A stretch of 64,000 nucleotides of DNA from Trochalopteron elliotii (taxonomy: Eukaryota > Chordata > Aves > Passeriformes > Leiothrichidae), in NCBI GenBank assembly GCA_024734555.1, contig JANPWX010020521.1:620827-684826 (forward strand), read 5' to 3'. Positions 24,187 through 35,179 of this stretch are shown one piece after another. The position numbers were made by a program, and so were the translations under genes. The notes below the pieces were generated by a model. The model had not been told where the DNA came from. It worked only from the letters and a program-made list of their open reading frames with translations, and did not search any database. The stretch's first letter is position 1; each line of letters begins with the position of its first letter.

Positions 24187-25424
24187 CTGGTTAAGACACG
24201 GGAAAATGCCACAAAAAGGAGTATTATCCCCTTGCCTTTGGTTTCTGTCTCTCAAGACAGGAGAACAGTGAATCAAGCTGCCACAAGCAAACACAAAAGT
24301 AGAACTTCAATAGCCTTGCTGTGAACGGGGTCCAAGTGATATGCTTCAGTACTAATTTTAAAAAGTCTCTGTGGTCTCTGCATACACTAGGCTGCTTCTC
24401 TTGCACAACCACATCATGGAAGTTTTTGACTCTTGGGTCCTGAAAGAGTTTCTCTCAAAGATAGGAACTTGGAAAACATAAGAAATTGCAAGCACCTAGA
24501 TCAGTAAAGAGAGACACACAGAAAAGTATGAGAGATCAGAAAAAACACACATGCAAGTAGGCATTACGTTAGTCTTCTACCAGTAAGACACAATGACTGA
24601 CAGAAAGAGAAATGAAAAAAAGTCCCAAGGGTACAGAACTGAATTCCTAGGAAAACAAAGTCAGCAGATGATTGTGACTAGCAGCAGTGAAACACGCATG
24701 TATACATGCATTCAGCTTAAAAGTAATTAGGGAAAAAAAAAAAACTTGGAAGCTAAAGACCATTTCTCTCTAAACAAACTCATGTAGATAAACAGAATTC
24801 AGAAGTGCCTCAACACCACTCCCAGCATCACATCTCTGAAATTCAGGTTATCAAGACAGACATTTCTTATAACTGGCACCGACCCCCAGATGACATTTGG
24901 ATTATTCTCCCCACCATATACTTATCTACCACACAGTCACAGCTTCTTGTGTTACCACCTTTAAAACATCACAAACTCCTAGGCTGTTTCCTATCTATCA
25001 TCCCCCACACTGGGAAAGACATCAATTCATTGACTCGTTCAAGAGTCTCTCTCCCCACACAAGTTCCCTGAATTGTTTCTGTTCTCTGGTTCCACTTGCA
25101 CAGGGAGTGGGGAAGGTGGAAGGGGGATCACTAGATCAGATCAGAGGGATCACTAACCAGACATGGTTAAAATGGACTCAAAAGATTGCAGGGCAGGAAA
25201 CCATTACAATTTCCAACGGTGACCACACGGTGTCACCAATGCACTGAGCTGCAAAGTGGAGCCACGGACCTGATGAATTGTACCTGGAGCAAAGTGTAAC
25301 ACAGCTAAAGAGGAGGCCCAGAACAGACACTGCTAATGAGGTTTTTGGAGACGCAGCACTGCAAAGCTGAGGGCAGCCCATCCCACAGAACACCTTCATC
25401 CCCACATAGCTGCAGATGTCTCAC

Positions 25425-25544
25425 CTTGAGCTTTTCATTCTGTGTTGTTATTTCCTCAAGATCCTGACGTAGCTCTTCCAATTCATTAAGGCGATTCCCA
25501 GCAAGCTCTTTATTCTCTTCCAGCTCTGCATTCATCTCCTCAAA
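25425..25544 (-). CDS. RNF20: RNF20 exon: FEEMNAELEENKEL segment
   Basis: 40 codons, phase 0 to 0, FEEMNAELEENKELAG to TTQNEKLK. The donor is GTGAG and the acceptor AG is at 25545-25546. The coiled coil is intact. Confidence 0.96.
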
Positions 25545-25859
25545 CTGTTGGGATAAACTGCTTGCAAATCCTACTGTAATGTGTCTCCTGAGAGTGCTAA
25601 TGAACTATCTGTTCATGCAGTAACAGCAATTACAGACTAAGCAGTCAGGAAACGCGACCAAGTGAGACAGAGTCTAATTCCACCAGGTGTTTCTTAAGTA
25701 GGAAATTTGTACACAGACAAAATGGCTTGCTCAGAGTCACTCAGCTTTGTGGCAAGGATCTCAAATTATCTGAAACAAGTATCCAAACCCTGTTCAAATT
25801 GTGGCCCTTGCTCTCCTTGACTTTATTCTTCCCCTTGTCCACAACCAAGGTGACCTTAC

Positions 25860-25937
25860 CTTGCGGGCATTAATGGTAATTGTTCCCCCATAGAGGCTGC
25901 TCCCAGCTCCATACACCTTGTAGCCTTTGGAATTTAC
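25860..25937 (-). CDS. RNF20: RNF20 exon: glycine/tyrosine-rich insert
   Basis: 26 codons, VNSKGYKVYGAGSSLYGG to TITINARK, phase 0 to 0. This non-coiled insert is typical of RNF20 and intact here. Confidence 0.96.
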
Positions 25938-26127
25938 CTGCAAAAAATGCAAGAGATTTCCTCCACACCCACTGAAATACTAATAAGAGTGATGGAGCAG
26001 ATTCAAGACCAAAGAAGGTACACTGCAGGTTCTCAGTTCTCCCAGAAAAGTCCCAGAGGGGATGTCACACGCCCATCCAACACCATCCACCACTCCCGCG
26101 TTTCGTGGCCAGCAGGGCAGCACTTAC

Positions 26128-26274
26128 TCGTTCCAGGACATCGGCCAGGTGGCGGTTGAGCCTCTGCTCCCTCTTGCGGATCTTGTCAATGTCCCACTGA
26201 AGGTCATCAATCATGGTCTCCAAGACAGACACCCGGGATTCTGCTGTCTCCACCCTCTCTTGCAGCTTGGAGAA
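26128..26274 (-). CDS. RNF20: RNF20 exon: FSKLQERVETAESRV segment
   Basis: 49 codons, FSKLQERVETAESRVSV to HLADVLER, phase 0 to 0. The donor is GTAAG at 26123-26127. Intact coiled coil. Confidence 0.96.
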
Positions 26275-27112
26275 CTGCAATCAAAGGAGTGCTTTAGCCA
26301 ACACATTGCATAGAATCAACTTTTCCTGAGGCTGCTCAGGAGCCATTTTCTCTTGTTCATCATGTGCTTTTCATCTTTCGTTGTGGTGACAGCCTATTCC
26401 ATGAACTGTCCTGAATTTTACACTGGCCAAATCCCAAGACAGCAACAAAAATAAGACAAAACTGAAAACAGAGAAAGAGCAGGAAGCTGGTAATATCTGG
26501 CAGAATACAGAGGCAGCCACTTTAGCTTATTCAACGGCTTTTTTGATTTTAATCTTTTCAATTCCTATGTCCATTTACTTTACAGAGCACCTAAGTACTC
26601 AGAGGTCTAATGCTGAGCAAGACCAGCATTAACACAATTTTTAAATGAAATCTCTCAGACAAATGCTGCTAATAATGTGAATCCCTTAATAAGTGGGATC
26701 ATCTTGTAACTGATATCATTTCATTGTAAAACGACACAGAGAAACCAAGGAATTCAGACTGACAGGGATGTCACCTCGACTGTTCCAGGTGTCTACACAG
26801 CCACCTCAGCATCACCTGCTGCTTCCCTTTTCTGCAGGTTCCTCTGCTCTCCCCTTTTCTTTAAAAGTTAAATCCATTCAAATCACTGACTTGCTTATAT
26901 CCTTTCCTTTAGTCACGTAACAAGCAAATCAATCTGATTTACACAGAAAAATCTATGCACAGCTCTCCACAACAACCACCTTTTTTGTAACTTTTCAAAC
27001 CATGTTGCTCCTGTACCTCTCCAAGGAAAGAAGCTGCTTTCCAATCTATGGTAAGCATAAATTATGCTAAGCAGGACCCCAAAGCAGATTTCTTTCTCTC
27101 TCCTTTTAATAC

Positions 27113-27231
27113 CTCCTGAGACATGACTCTGTGCTTCTCCTGAAGAACCTCAGCCAGTTCCTGCAGCCGTCCATTCTCATGTGACAAGTAGGAATTCAGC
27201 TCCACCACTGCTTCTTCCATCAGTAAAATAT
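27113..27231 (-). CDS. RNF20: RNF20 exon: MEEAVVELNSYL segment
   Basis: Two bases plus 39 codons, ILLMEEAVVELNSYLSHEN to EKHRVMSQE. It accepts the phase-1 end of the previous exon and ends in phase 0. Intact. Confidence 0.95.
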
Positions 27232-28461
27232 CTGAAAGGTGCACAAAGAAAAGGAAATTCGTGGAAATCAAGGAACACTGATTTGAATTCCTGAATAGCA
27301 AAGAGAGAAACAAGGAAACAGAAAAGGAGATTTCTGGGTTTAACTTCAGTTTACTCTACCTCTTCCACAGGTGCCGCTTCCTGAGGGCCTGATCTCCATT
27401 CACAGAGAGCTTTGACTTGCACTCCCTAAGCAAAAGGCTCTGCAGTTTAACGGTGCTGCACATCTTTGACCTGGGGGCTATCCCCTCACACCTGAGATCA
27501 CTTCAGCTGTGTCTGTACCAGCAACCCAGAGCATGCCCTTGGAACCCAGGGACACCTGAATGCTGCACAAATGCATGCATAAACCCGCTACAACAGGTGC
27601 CTCGGGAGGACACACCAGGCCAACACACCGTGACAGCATGTGACAACCACAGCACCTGGGTGACAGGGAAAACCAGAGCACCTGAGGACAGGCTCACATG
27701 GCACCAATGTCAAAGCTACTACAGTTTATGACTGCCAGCCAAGCAACACTTCCCTGCACCAATGCCAGACTTGGTCAGAGCATACAGAAGGCACACCAAG
27801 CATGATCTTCCACCCAAGTTTTCATTCAAAAGATTAAAGTTCTAACCTTAAGCTAATCAAATTTTTTCAGCAGTCATCTGAGTGCAAAGTGAATCTGCTA
27901 CATTAATTTTTAGAGGCTGGTCATTTGGCTTTCTCTGCAGAACTCTGCTATGTTCAAAGCTGACAGCTACACTAAGCACACCACGCCATTAGATGGGCTC
28001 CATTCTGTTTGCTCAGAACTCAGTGGAAACTGAGCAGTTGGTTATTCCTACACCTTCTACTCAACTGCAAAGGAGGACTCCACCATCAGTTTGCAATGCT
28101 CACTTCTTTACTTGTAAGTGTGAAGCCTTTTATGTGGTGGCTGAGGGCAGCTGGCTGGTAAGGTTCAACTGTGCCCTCTGACTTCTCAGGCACACAAAGA
28201 GTACTGGCAGAAACAAGCTGCTCTGTAGCTCAACATGCTGGGCAGAGCCCTCAGCATTGCAACACCGAAGTAGCTACATTACACTTCTGGCACCTGGTCC
28301 TTTAGTAGAGGTTTCACTAACAAGAGTTTGGAAAGCCAAACAAACTCATTTTGGAAAATAAATGCACATGAGAAGGACTAGATCTTACTGTCTACAATGC
28401 AGGATCAGGTCTAAGGTGGGGGCAGATATGCACTCTTGAATACCTGCCACCTTGGTCATAC

Positions 28462-28644
28462 CTCCACTATTCAGCTTGTGAGACAGCACATCCACCTTCT
28501 CCTGCAGCTTGTCATACATTGTCACAATCTGGGCAACAGCACGGCGGGAGGACTCCACACGCTCCTGCAGCTGAGATTCTATCTCCTCACTGGTACTGCT
28601 GGCTAGAGTGGCCAGGAAGGAGAATGCTGGCTCCAGGCCTTCCG
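28462..28644 (-). CDS. RNF20: RNF20 exon: AFSFLATLASS segment, one base too long
   Basis: Encodes EGLEPAFSFLATLASSTSEE to VLSHKLNSG plus one base. The only fitting acceptor (TTCCCAG) leaves a leading C, making 183 bases, where the phases of both neighbours require 182. With the upstream exon as spliced, the frame would reach TGA at 28587-28589 after 18 codons. Removing that C restores the family reading across the junction. The fault could be a one-base insertion or a sequencing error. Confidence 0.9.
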
Positions 28645-28749
28645 CTGGGAACATTAAGAGGTGTCATCTCGTGCCTGGTGATACGGCACTTTGTGGACTG
28701 CGACACAATTCCCAGGGTCCTAGAGTCCTAAGCAGTTGCTGCTGGTCAC

Positions 28750-29169
28750 TGTAAAAAGGAGCGAAGTGTGCTTCACATGCAGTCTGAGATTTCTTTATTC
28801 ATATCACATAACTTGAATACAGAGGTGAACACAGGGAACAAATGCTGAACCCTGGGTTTTAAGGGACAGAATCATGGTGGAGTTTGGGGTCAATCGGCCA
28901 ACAGGAAGAAGACCAAGGAGGGAATCAAGGTGAAGTTTACAGAACACAAACCAATGGGGAGGATAATGTAAGGAGATTTATATAAACAGACCAATGGAGC
29001 CTCAAGGTATATGGAATTCCCCAAGGGGCAGTCCAGACAGGGGCTGGTACCAGGGAGAATTGACAGGGAACTTTCAGGAATAGGGGTAGGTATCAGGGAA
29101 AACTGACAGCCAGAAGGGTGGACACAACCCAGGCTAAACCACCAACCCTGGGAGGGTGAAAAGGAGCCA
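28750..29169 (-). mobile_element. Solo LTR in an RNF20 intron
   Basis: On the - strand a 420-base block starts TGGCTCC and ends TTTTTACA, with AATAAAG near its 3' end (28791-28797). The flanks GTCAC (28745-28749) and ATCAC (29170-29174) match at four of five bases, a likely target duplication. It lies between the RNF20 exons at 28462-28644 and 29354-29499. Confidence 0.6.
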
Positions 29170-29353
29170 ATCACATGATATTAGAACACAAAATTACACA
29201 TAGAGGTGAAAAAAAGTAATATGTTCTAGAAGGTAGCATATCACTGATTTTTACAATCACAAAACCAAGTCTCTGACAGCCTTTAGAAATGGACATCAGC
29301 ATTGTCCACAGCTGAAATCCATCTTTCCCACTGTCTCCAGACAGGTGCCTCAC

Positions 29354-29499
29354 CTCATTTCCTCATTCTCATATTTGTGCTTCTTATTATTGTCTGGTCC
29401 AGGTTCTGGCACCACCAGTGCTTTTCTTTCAGCCAAAAGGTCCCCAAGACTTTGGTCCGGGTCGAGGCATTTAAAGATGATGCGGATATTTTCATCAAA
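29354..29499 (-). CDS. RNF20: RNF20 exon: [10 protein letters not shown] segment
   Basis: 48 codons plus two bases, [20 protein letters not shown] to KYENEEM and AG|GTGAG. Good acceptor (GTCATTCAG). The cysteine in IIFKC replaces an arginine in mammals. Confidence 0.95.
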
Positions 29500-29613
29500 C
29501 TGAATGACAGGACAGGCAAGACAAGATAAAGAATGGATGTGAACAAAAGGAGTGCAGTGGTACAGGAGAGACAAGAAAACAGTGTACATGAAGCAACAGA
29601 AGCTGTGACCAAC

Positions 29614-29781
29614 CTGATTCCAGTATCGGTTGATGATCAGCAGAGAGGCATCGTCGGTGGCCTGCCGACGCTCCAGCTTCTCAATGTGCTCCCGCAGCTC
29701 ATCTTCGATGGCCTGGCGCTGGTCGAGCATCTCCGCCAGCTTCCAGTTCTTAGTCTGCAGGGTCCGGATGTCCAGCTCCTC
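29614..29781 (-). CDS. RNF20: RNF20 exon: [12 protein letters not shown] segment
   Basis: 56 codons, phase 0 to 0, [19 protein letters not shown] to NRYWNQ. The tryptophan in TKNWK stands where mammals have arginine, a CGG to TGG type change. Otherwise near-identical. Confidence 0.96.
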
Positions 29782-29904
29782 CTAGGAACAGGCACATGGG
29801 ACACAGGCCAGGTCACAGAAGGGCTCATACTGACCCCAGAGGCATTTTTGCCTCCAGATGAAGAAAAACAAAAGATGGAGTCAGGGTATGCAACGAAGAT
29901 ATAC

Positions 29905-30075
29905 CATTGAAGAAACACCACCAAGTTTAATGGTCTCCACAGTGGTGCCTGAATCTTCAACCCCTGCCTTCTTCTCTGGAGGTACAGAAGTGCCAGGCTC
30001 TCCAGCCATTCGTTTATTGCCAATTCCAGACATGGTGGCCAAAGCGTACAGATTCCCACCTTCTCTGAGTTCTTC
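29905..30075 (-). CDS. RNF20: RNF20 first coding exon with start codon
   Basis: Begins with ATG at 30031-30033 (GGCCACCATGT, ideal Kozak) and encodes MSGIGNKRMAGEPGTSVPPE to LGGVSSM, 43 codons, donor GTATAT. The bases 30034-30075 are 5' UTR in the same exon, bounded by an acceptor (AATGTTCAG). At least one upstream non-coding exon is therefore expected but was not found in the next few kb. Confidence 0.95.
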
Positions 30076-30954
30076 CTGAACATTAAAGAACGCTACTTAA
30101 AAAACACCAAATACGCATCTGCGTGGTCAGTTTGATTTGCAGTTTTTAACATGCTGACCCACCATGGTAACAAGATGCCCAAAACAGACCAGATCATGGA
30201 ACATAAAAGATTTTGAAAAATATTTGTTGGGAGGAATGGATTAAAAGTTGAAGACTGGTAAGAAGGATTGTAAATCACTCAAGTGACCTTGCAACTGGGA
30301 ATAACCCTTGATAAACCAGTGATCCTCTGGCATGGACTGAGTTTAGGAGTGCCCATATCTCTAATACTGCACCTCTGCCCAAGTGTTGCTTTGGGGATCC
30401 CACAAGTAGCAAGGTAATAGAAACAAATCTACTCCTTGTGTTCTAACTGGGAGTTTGTGCCAGCCTATGCTGACTCACACATTCTGGTCCAACATTAAAC
30501 TGTAAAAGACACCTGGAGGATCTGCATTGCAAGCAGAAAGTTGAGTGGGAAAATATCTACTGTTCTGTAATGTTAAAATGGGAGTACTTTACCTTATTAC
30601 CCTCTTTGCAAAAAAATCTTCATGAAGGTTCAGTCGCTGCTTTTCTGCATTAACAAAAATGAGCCAGGTTAGACTTTAGCAAACAACTGAGATGGTGAGT
30701 ATGTGGCACCAGTTCACTGCACAGCAACCAAACTGTTCCCATTGAATCTACACACAAAGCTGAGGGAAGCAACACCCTGGAAATAAACAAGCCTTGTACT
30801 TAGAGAGTTCACAAATCCTACAGAACTGAAAAGCAACTCAGAGTCAAGGCTTGTAAAGACCCATTCCAAGAGTTTTCCTCTCTATCAGAAGAGATGCAGA
30901 CATGTCTGAAGGGAACCCATTCCTAACTCAATGCAGTCTGAAAAGCTCTGGACT

Positions 30955-31165
30955 AAGAGAATCACAGAGCAGCTGAGGCTGCAAGGGAGCACTGGAGGTC
31001 CCCTGCCCTCTGCTCCTGCATGAAGCAGGCTCAGCCAAAGCAGGTTGCCAAGGGCCCTGTCCAGGCAGCCTGAGCACCTCCAAGCACAGAAACTCAGCCA
31101 TGGCTCTGGGCAGCCTCTCCAATACTTGATCGCCCTCAACACTAAAACAGGTAATTCTCATGTCT
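30955..31165 (-). mobile_element. CR1 LINE 3' fragment
   Basis: Reverse-orientation CR1-like text: AGAATCACAGAGCAGCTGAGG, then AGCAGGTTGCCAAGGGCCC and CTCTGGGCAGCCTCTCC. It lies upstream of the RNF20 start codon. Confidence 0.7.
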
Positions 31166-31169
31166 TAAC

Positions 31170-32249
31170 AGTATTTCCTGTAGCTCCTTAAAATATTATT
31201 GAGCAAAGCTACAAGAAGCTCCTTAAAGACTTTGCAAAATGAATGGAGCAGTTGGAGATGGAAAATGGAACCAATTAGATCTTCACTAGACATGAACTGC
31301 ATTCTTCTACCAGTCACTGATGCTGTGCCAGCCCCTAGATTGAATGAAACCAGAAGTTAATGAAGTGCAGACCATACCAGTAAAACCTGATTTGTTCCAT
31401 TTAAGCCTGTAATGGCATTTACAGTCAAACTAGGGGTTATGAACTGAACCTTCCAGTTCTTATCTACTTTAATTGAGCAGTTCTACTGAAAGCAACAAGC
31501 ATTTTGAAGCAAAGCAACATTGCATTTTGAAGATGAAGCTGGTACACTGCTTGGCCAAATCCCAGCATTTCACAAGCATCTCAACGTGGCATTGCACTTC
31601 ATCATACGCAAAATAGTATAAAGATTATTTTTAAGTGAGTTACTGAAACAGCACAAGTGGGGTTCCTGTGAGGTATCTTTTAACATGAGCATTAAATTAC
31701 ATCTTAAATTTAAAAAGAAAAACAACTGCCACTGAACCATTTTCCTTCTCTTAGCAGCAGCACTGACTTTAGTTGTGTTAGAAATGACCATATAATATTG
31801 GTGTTTGCCTTTATGTATTAGCTTTTGCATGTTGTTAATAATCACAATTATTTCAATATGGTAAAATTTATAAGTCCTTTTGACTGCTGTTTACAATAAT
31901 CTATTGGGTTTTGTATTCAATGTATATCTTATGTAAATAGTGTCATGATGAATATATCATAGGCCTCAGCAAAATATGGAATGTTAAAAATGCCTTTTTT
32001 TTAGAATGGTGCAAAAACAATTAGTTTCATCCAGTTCTTTCTTACATCTGCGACTGACCTCTCCAAGTGATAAGTGACAGGAACCAGAGCACCAGGAAAA
32101 TATTAGAGAAGATTATATTGACTTCTTGTTATCAGGGAGTGTGAAACAACAGGATGAAACCACAAGAAATACAATGTATTGACCTAATCTACAGGATGCC
32201 ATACAGGCAAGTCAGAGGTTAAAATCAAAGAAAAAAGTTCCTGTAACAT

Positions 32250-32291
<42 letters not shown>

Positions 32292-32500
32292 AAAACTCAT
32301 AATTATGTATGTGCTCCAGTAATGTAACAGTATATAGAGAACATTATTTTAAAACTAACTGTGTGGTTTTCGGCCAATCACCAGAAACATCACCGCGCTG
32401 GACATTGTCCCTTTTTATCCCCTTATTAAATTTTAAAAAAATCCAAAGTGTGAACTTTGTTTTTCACAACTGGAATTCCAAACTCAAGTTAGCTTGGTGG
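31170..32500. other. AT-rich DNA with a (TA)n microsatellite
   Basis: No gene seen. A TA repeat with a few interruptions occupies about 32251-32292. Confidence 0.6.
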
Positions 32501-33180
32501 TAGAATATTTACAGATGGCAAGTATGCATGTGGGGTGATACGTGGGTTTGGAAAGCTGGGAGGAGCGAGATTTGTTAAGTTCCAGGGAAAAACGTTCCCT
32601 CATGAGAGCTCAGTTACTCACTTGTTGGAGGTGGTTGAATTTACCAAAAGAGTAACAAGAGCAGTTAAGGGACATCAGGCAGGGTACTTAGAAGAGACAA
32701 CAGCTAATCAACTGGCCAATGGAGATGTTCAGAAAGTAGCACTTCTGCCAGAGGTCTCTGGGATCCTCCCTTTGCTCCCTGTGACTCAGCTGCTGCCAGG
32801 GCAAGGAGGGAAGTGGTGCTGGTGCTGCTGTCGTTTCCACCAGAGGAGTTGGAGGTAATTACAGGTAGGGGGGCAGAAGAAAGAGGGGACCGTTGAGTCA
32901 CAAAAGATGGTAAACACTGGATGCCAGGAGTTTTGACCCTGCCGGACAACTCCATGCAGGAAGTCCTTGGGACTTTCAAGGATTGGCAGGAACATTCTTC
33001 AAGATGTGCTGCCTCGGGTTTTTCTGTTTTAGCAAAATGAGCTATTAAGCGGTGCCTAGGTAAAGTTAATAGCCTGTCCTGGGTTGCAAGTATAAGATAT
33101 GCACAAAGTATTCTATCACCATCTTCATGAACTGTTGAAACCAACTGCTGAAGCAGTGTTCTTCCAGATTTCCCCCTCCC

Positions 33181-33285
33181 TCTTCTGTTAAGGTGTCTTC
33201 TGTTAAGGTGTCTTCTGCTAATGGGTCTTCTGCTAATGGGTCTTCTGCTAATGGATCTTTTGTTAATGGGTCTTCTGTTAATGGC
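33181..33285 (+). repeat. 15-bp minisatellite, seven units, in LTR U3
   Basis: Seven consecutive 15-base units of the form TCTTCTGYTAAKGKG, without gaps. The related LTR at 60 kb has a single unit in the same place, so the array expanded within this lineage of LTRs. Confidence 0.93.
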
Positions 33286-33516
33286 CTGCTGCATGACTCA
33301 TAGGTAACTCCCTCTGGGAGTTATCTCTCTTTAATGGGCCATTAAGGACCCCCTGTATGACTCATTATCCCATTGTGAGATGCTCCACCCAGGGGGAGGA
33401 GCCAAGCATTCTCACCTGGATATAATCTGGGATTTGGGATAATACGGGGGACCTTACCCACTGGATTCCCAGAGGATCAGAGCTACCAGACCTTTCTACG
33501 GGATCACTGCTTCTGT

Positions 33517-34040
33517 TGTTACCAAAGGGGTTTGGGAGAAATTAAATAGTGAAGTAGTAGTAGTCATGCTAAGGCTTGAAGATTTTTCTATTAGAAGTAG
33601 GCCCTAATTCTGGGAATGTGCCATGGGAATGTACTGAGGTTCCTGAGACTTAAAGGGCTTAGCTAAGAACAAACAGGTAGAAACTGTTAGCTGTTTCCAT
33701 GAGATTAAGTTAAAGTATAACGTAGCCATGGGTATCTGGTGGGGGGAGTTTGACCACAGGAGCTAAACTATAGTCCTGGAGCAGACAACCATGTGAAATT
33801 TATGACTTCAAGGAGTGTAATTTGATTTTGATACATGTATCTATTGTAACTTGGGATGTGGGGTTTTGCACGTATGCTAATGAAGTAATCAGTTGTAAAA
33901 AGTTATAAAAGCTGATTGTAAAATGAGGGTCTCCGGGATTCTGACTTGGGACGCTAGTCCTCAGGTCCCCGGGCCCTAAATAAAGCACCGGCATAAATCA
34001 ACTCTGTTGATTTGTGTTTCACTTTGGATATCGGGCAACA
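33517..34040 (+). mobile_element. Solo LTR nested inside the nested LTR, TSD CTGT
   Basis: A 524-base LTR starting TGTTACCAAAGG and ending TCGGGCAACA. The 4-base duplication CTGT lies at 33513-33516 and 34041-34044. It has a TATAAAA box near 33904 and AATAAA near 33979. Removing it rejoins the outer LTR, as the 60 kb copy shows. Confidence 0.85.
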
Positions 34041-35179
34041 CTGTCATCCCACTCAGGTTGTATTCTGACTCTGTCAGTGGTCTTTTGTATTATTGCATCT
34101 ATTTTATTTTATTCTTTTTTTTTTCTCTTCTTCCTATTAAATTGTATTTCTGACTTGAAGCCTCTCACTTGTTTTGCTTTCAAACCACTACATAGCCAAA
34201 CTACAAGGGAGATTGCAAGGCAGGGAAATGACCTTGGGCTCTATACCCTTTCCAGGGATGTCGGGTGTATTCTGCTGAGATGTCCTGGGCAAGAGGGCTT
34301 ATATATTCTCTGGTAGAGGTATGCCAGCTGGCCAGAGGAGTTTCTAGCAGCTTCAGCAACTATTTGATCAGTTAACAAATGATTTCTGAATATGGGATTG
34401 TGAAGGTTGTGGACTTGGACAGGGCAACTCATTTTACAGGGGAAGCCTTCAAGGGATTACGTCTGCTTTGAGAATACAGTGGAACCTCCATACCCCCTGG
34501 CATCCTGAGAATTCAGTTCAAGTAGAAAGGATGAATGAAGGAAAAAAGAAACATCTTTTGAAGCTGGTGACAGGAACTAAGATGCCATGGGTACAGCTTT
34601 TGCCATTAGCTTTGCCAAGAATAAGAGCCAAAACAGAGGGAATATTCAATTTTTCCCCTTTGAATAGTTTGGGATTCTTACCCTGCTAATTTTCTATGTG
34701 GCAGGGAGGTGGAGATGTATATTTAAATCAGTATGTGGCCAGGATACTGTGTCTCCTGAAATCACTTTGACCGGAAGCCCAGTTAGCACAGATGCTGCCT
34801 TTGGACATCCCTGTTCCTAACATCCAACCAGGACCACAGAGACAGCAGCCAGGACAGCTGAACACGGGTGGACCCATCACACTCGAGTCAAGGTCTCAAA
34901 AACCTTGGAGATTTGAGAGTTCTCAGCTGGAAGAAAAGGATAGGAAACCTCAACTATCAATAGCCACAGACAAGGAGTTCTAGTGATTAATGGGCTAACA
35001 TGATCTGTCATTGTGTATTTTAATCTCTGTATTTACTTGCCGCACCTGGTGCAGGGACCAGACGTGGGCAAATCAGGAGAGGGTGTTTCAAACGTTCCAG
35101 GTTGTGAAAAAGGGTTAATAATAACTAGGGTTTGTAAAGACAAATTGAGAAATAAAAAGAGGAGGCATTGAGAGGAAAG

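Larger units (their letters stand above)
12814..30075 (-). pseudogene. RNF20: RNF20 locus, frame-broken copy (decaying copy or assembly errors)
   Basis: RNF20 (Bre1A) is the nuclear E3 ligase that, with RNF40, monoubiquitinates histone H2B (Lys120 in human). The gene runs on the - strand from an ATG at 30031-30033 in a strong Kozak context (GGCCACCATGT) to a TGA at 12814-12816. Eighteen coding segments with GT-AG borders are listed separately. The protein reads as long coiled coils followed by a C-terminal C3HC4 RING, as in the family (about 975 residues). Five defects prevent a clean full-length reading: a one-base excess at the start of the 28462-28644 exon, a 2-base loss near 22250, about 40 missing codons near 21940-22164, a -1/+1 pair at 21856 and 21812, and an inverted block at 17807-17847. 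Gene identity is certain. Whether the defects are biological is not. Confidence 0.75.
33075..34192 (+). mobile_element. Solo LTR nested in the pol remnant, TSD TAGCC
   Basis: Starts TGTCCTGGGTTGC and ends AAACCACTACA. A perfect 5-base duplication TAGCC flanks it (33070-33074 and 34193-34197), so it is a solo LTR that jumped into the older provirus. It is the same family as 60009-60553. Its body is interrupted by another LTR at 33517-34040, and its U3 carries a seven-unit minisatellite at 33181-33285. Confidence 0.88.

Noticed and set aside
32704..33294. 196-codon - strand frame with an RRPIS-type repeat as a repeat protein
   Set aside because: The repeat is the 15-bp minisatellite of an LTR read in antisense; the rest is retroviral pol antisense.
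33075..34980. The 33 kb LTR as the 5' LTR of the pol remnant that follows
   Set aside because: A perfect TAGCC duplication on both sides shows it is a separate solo insertion, and there is no primer binding site after it.
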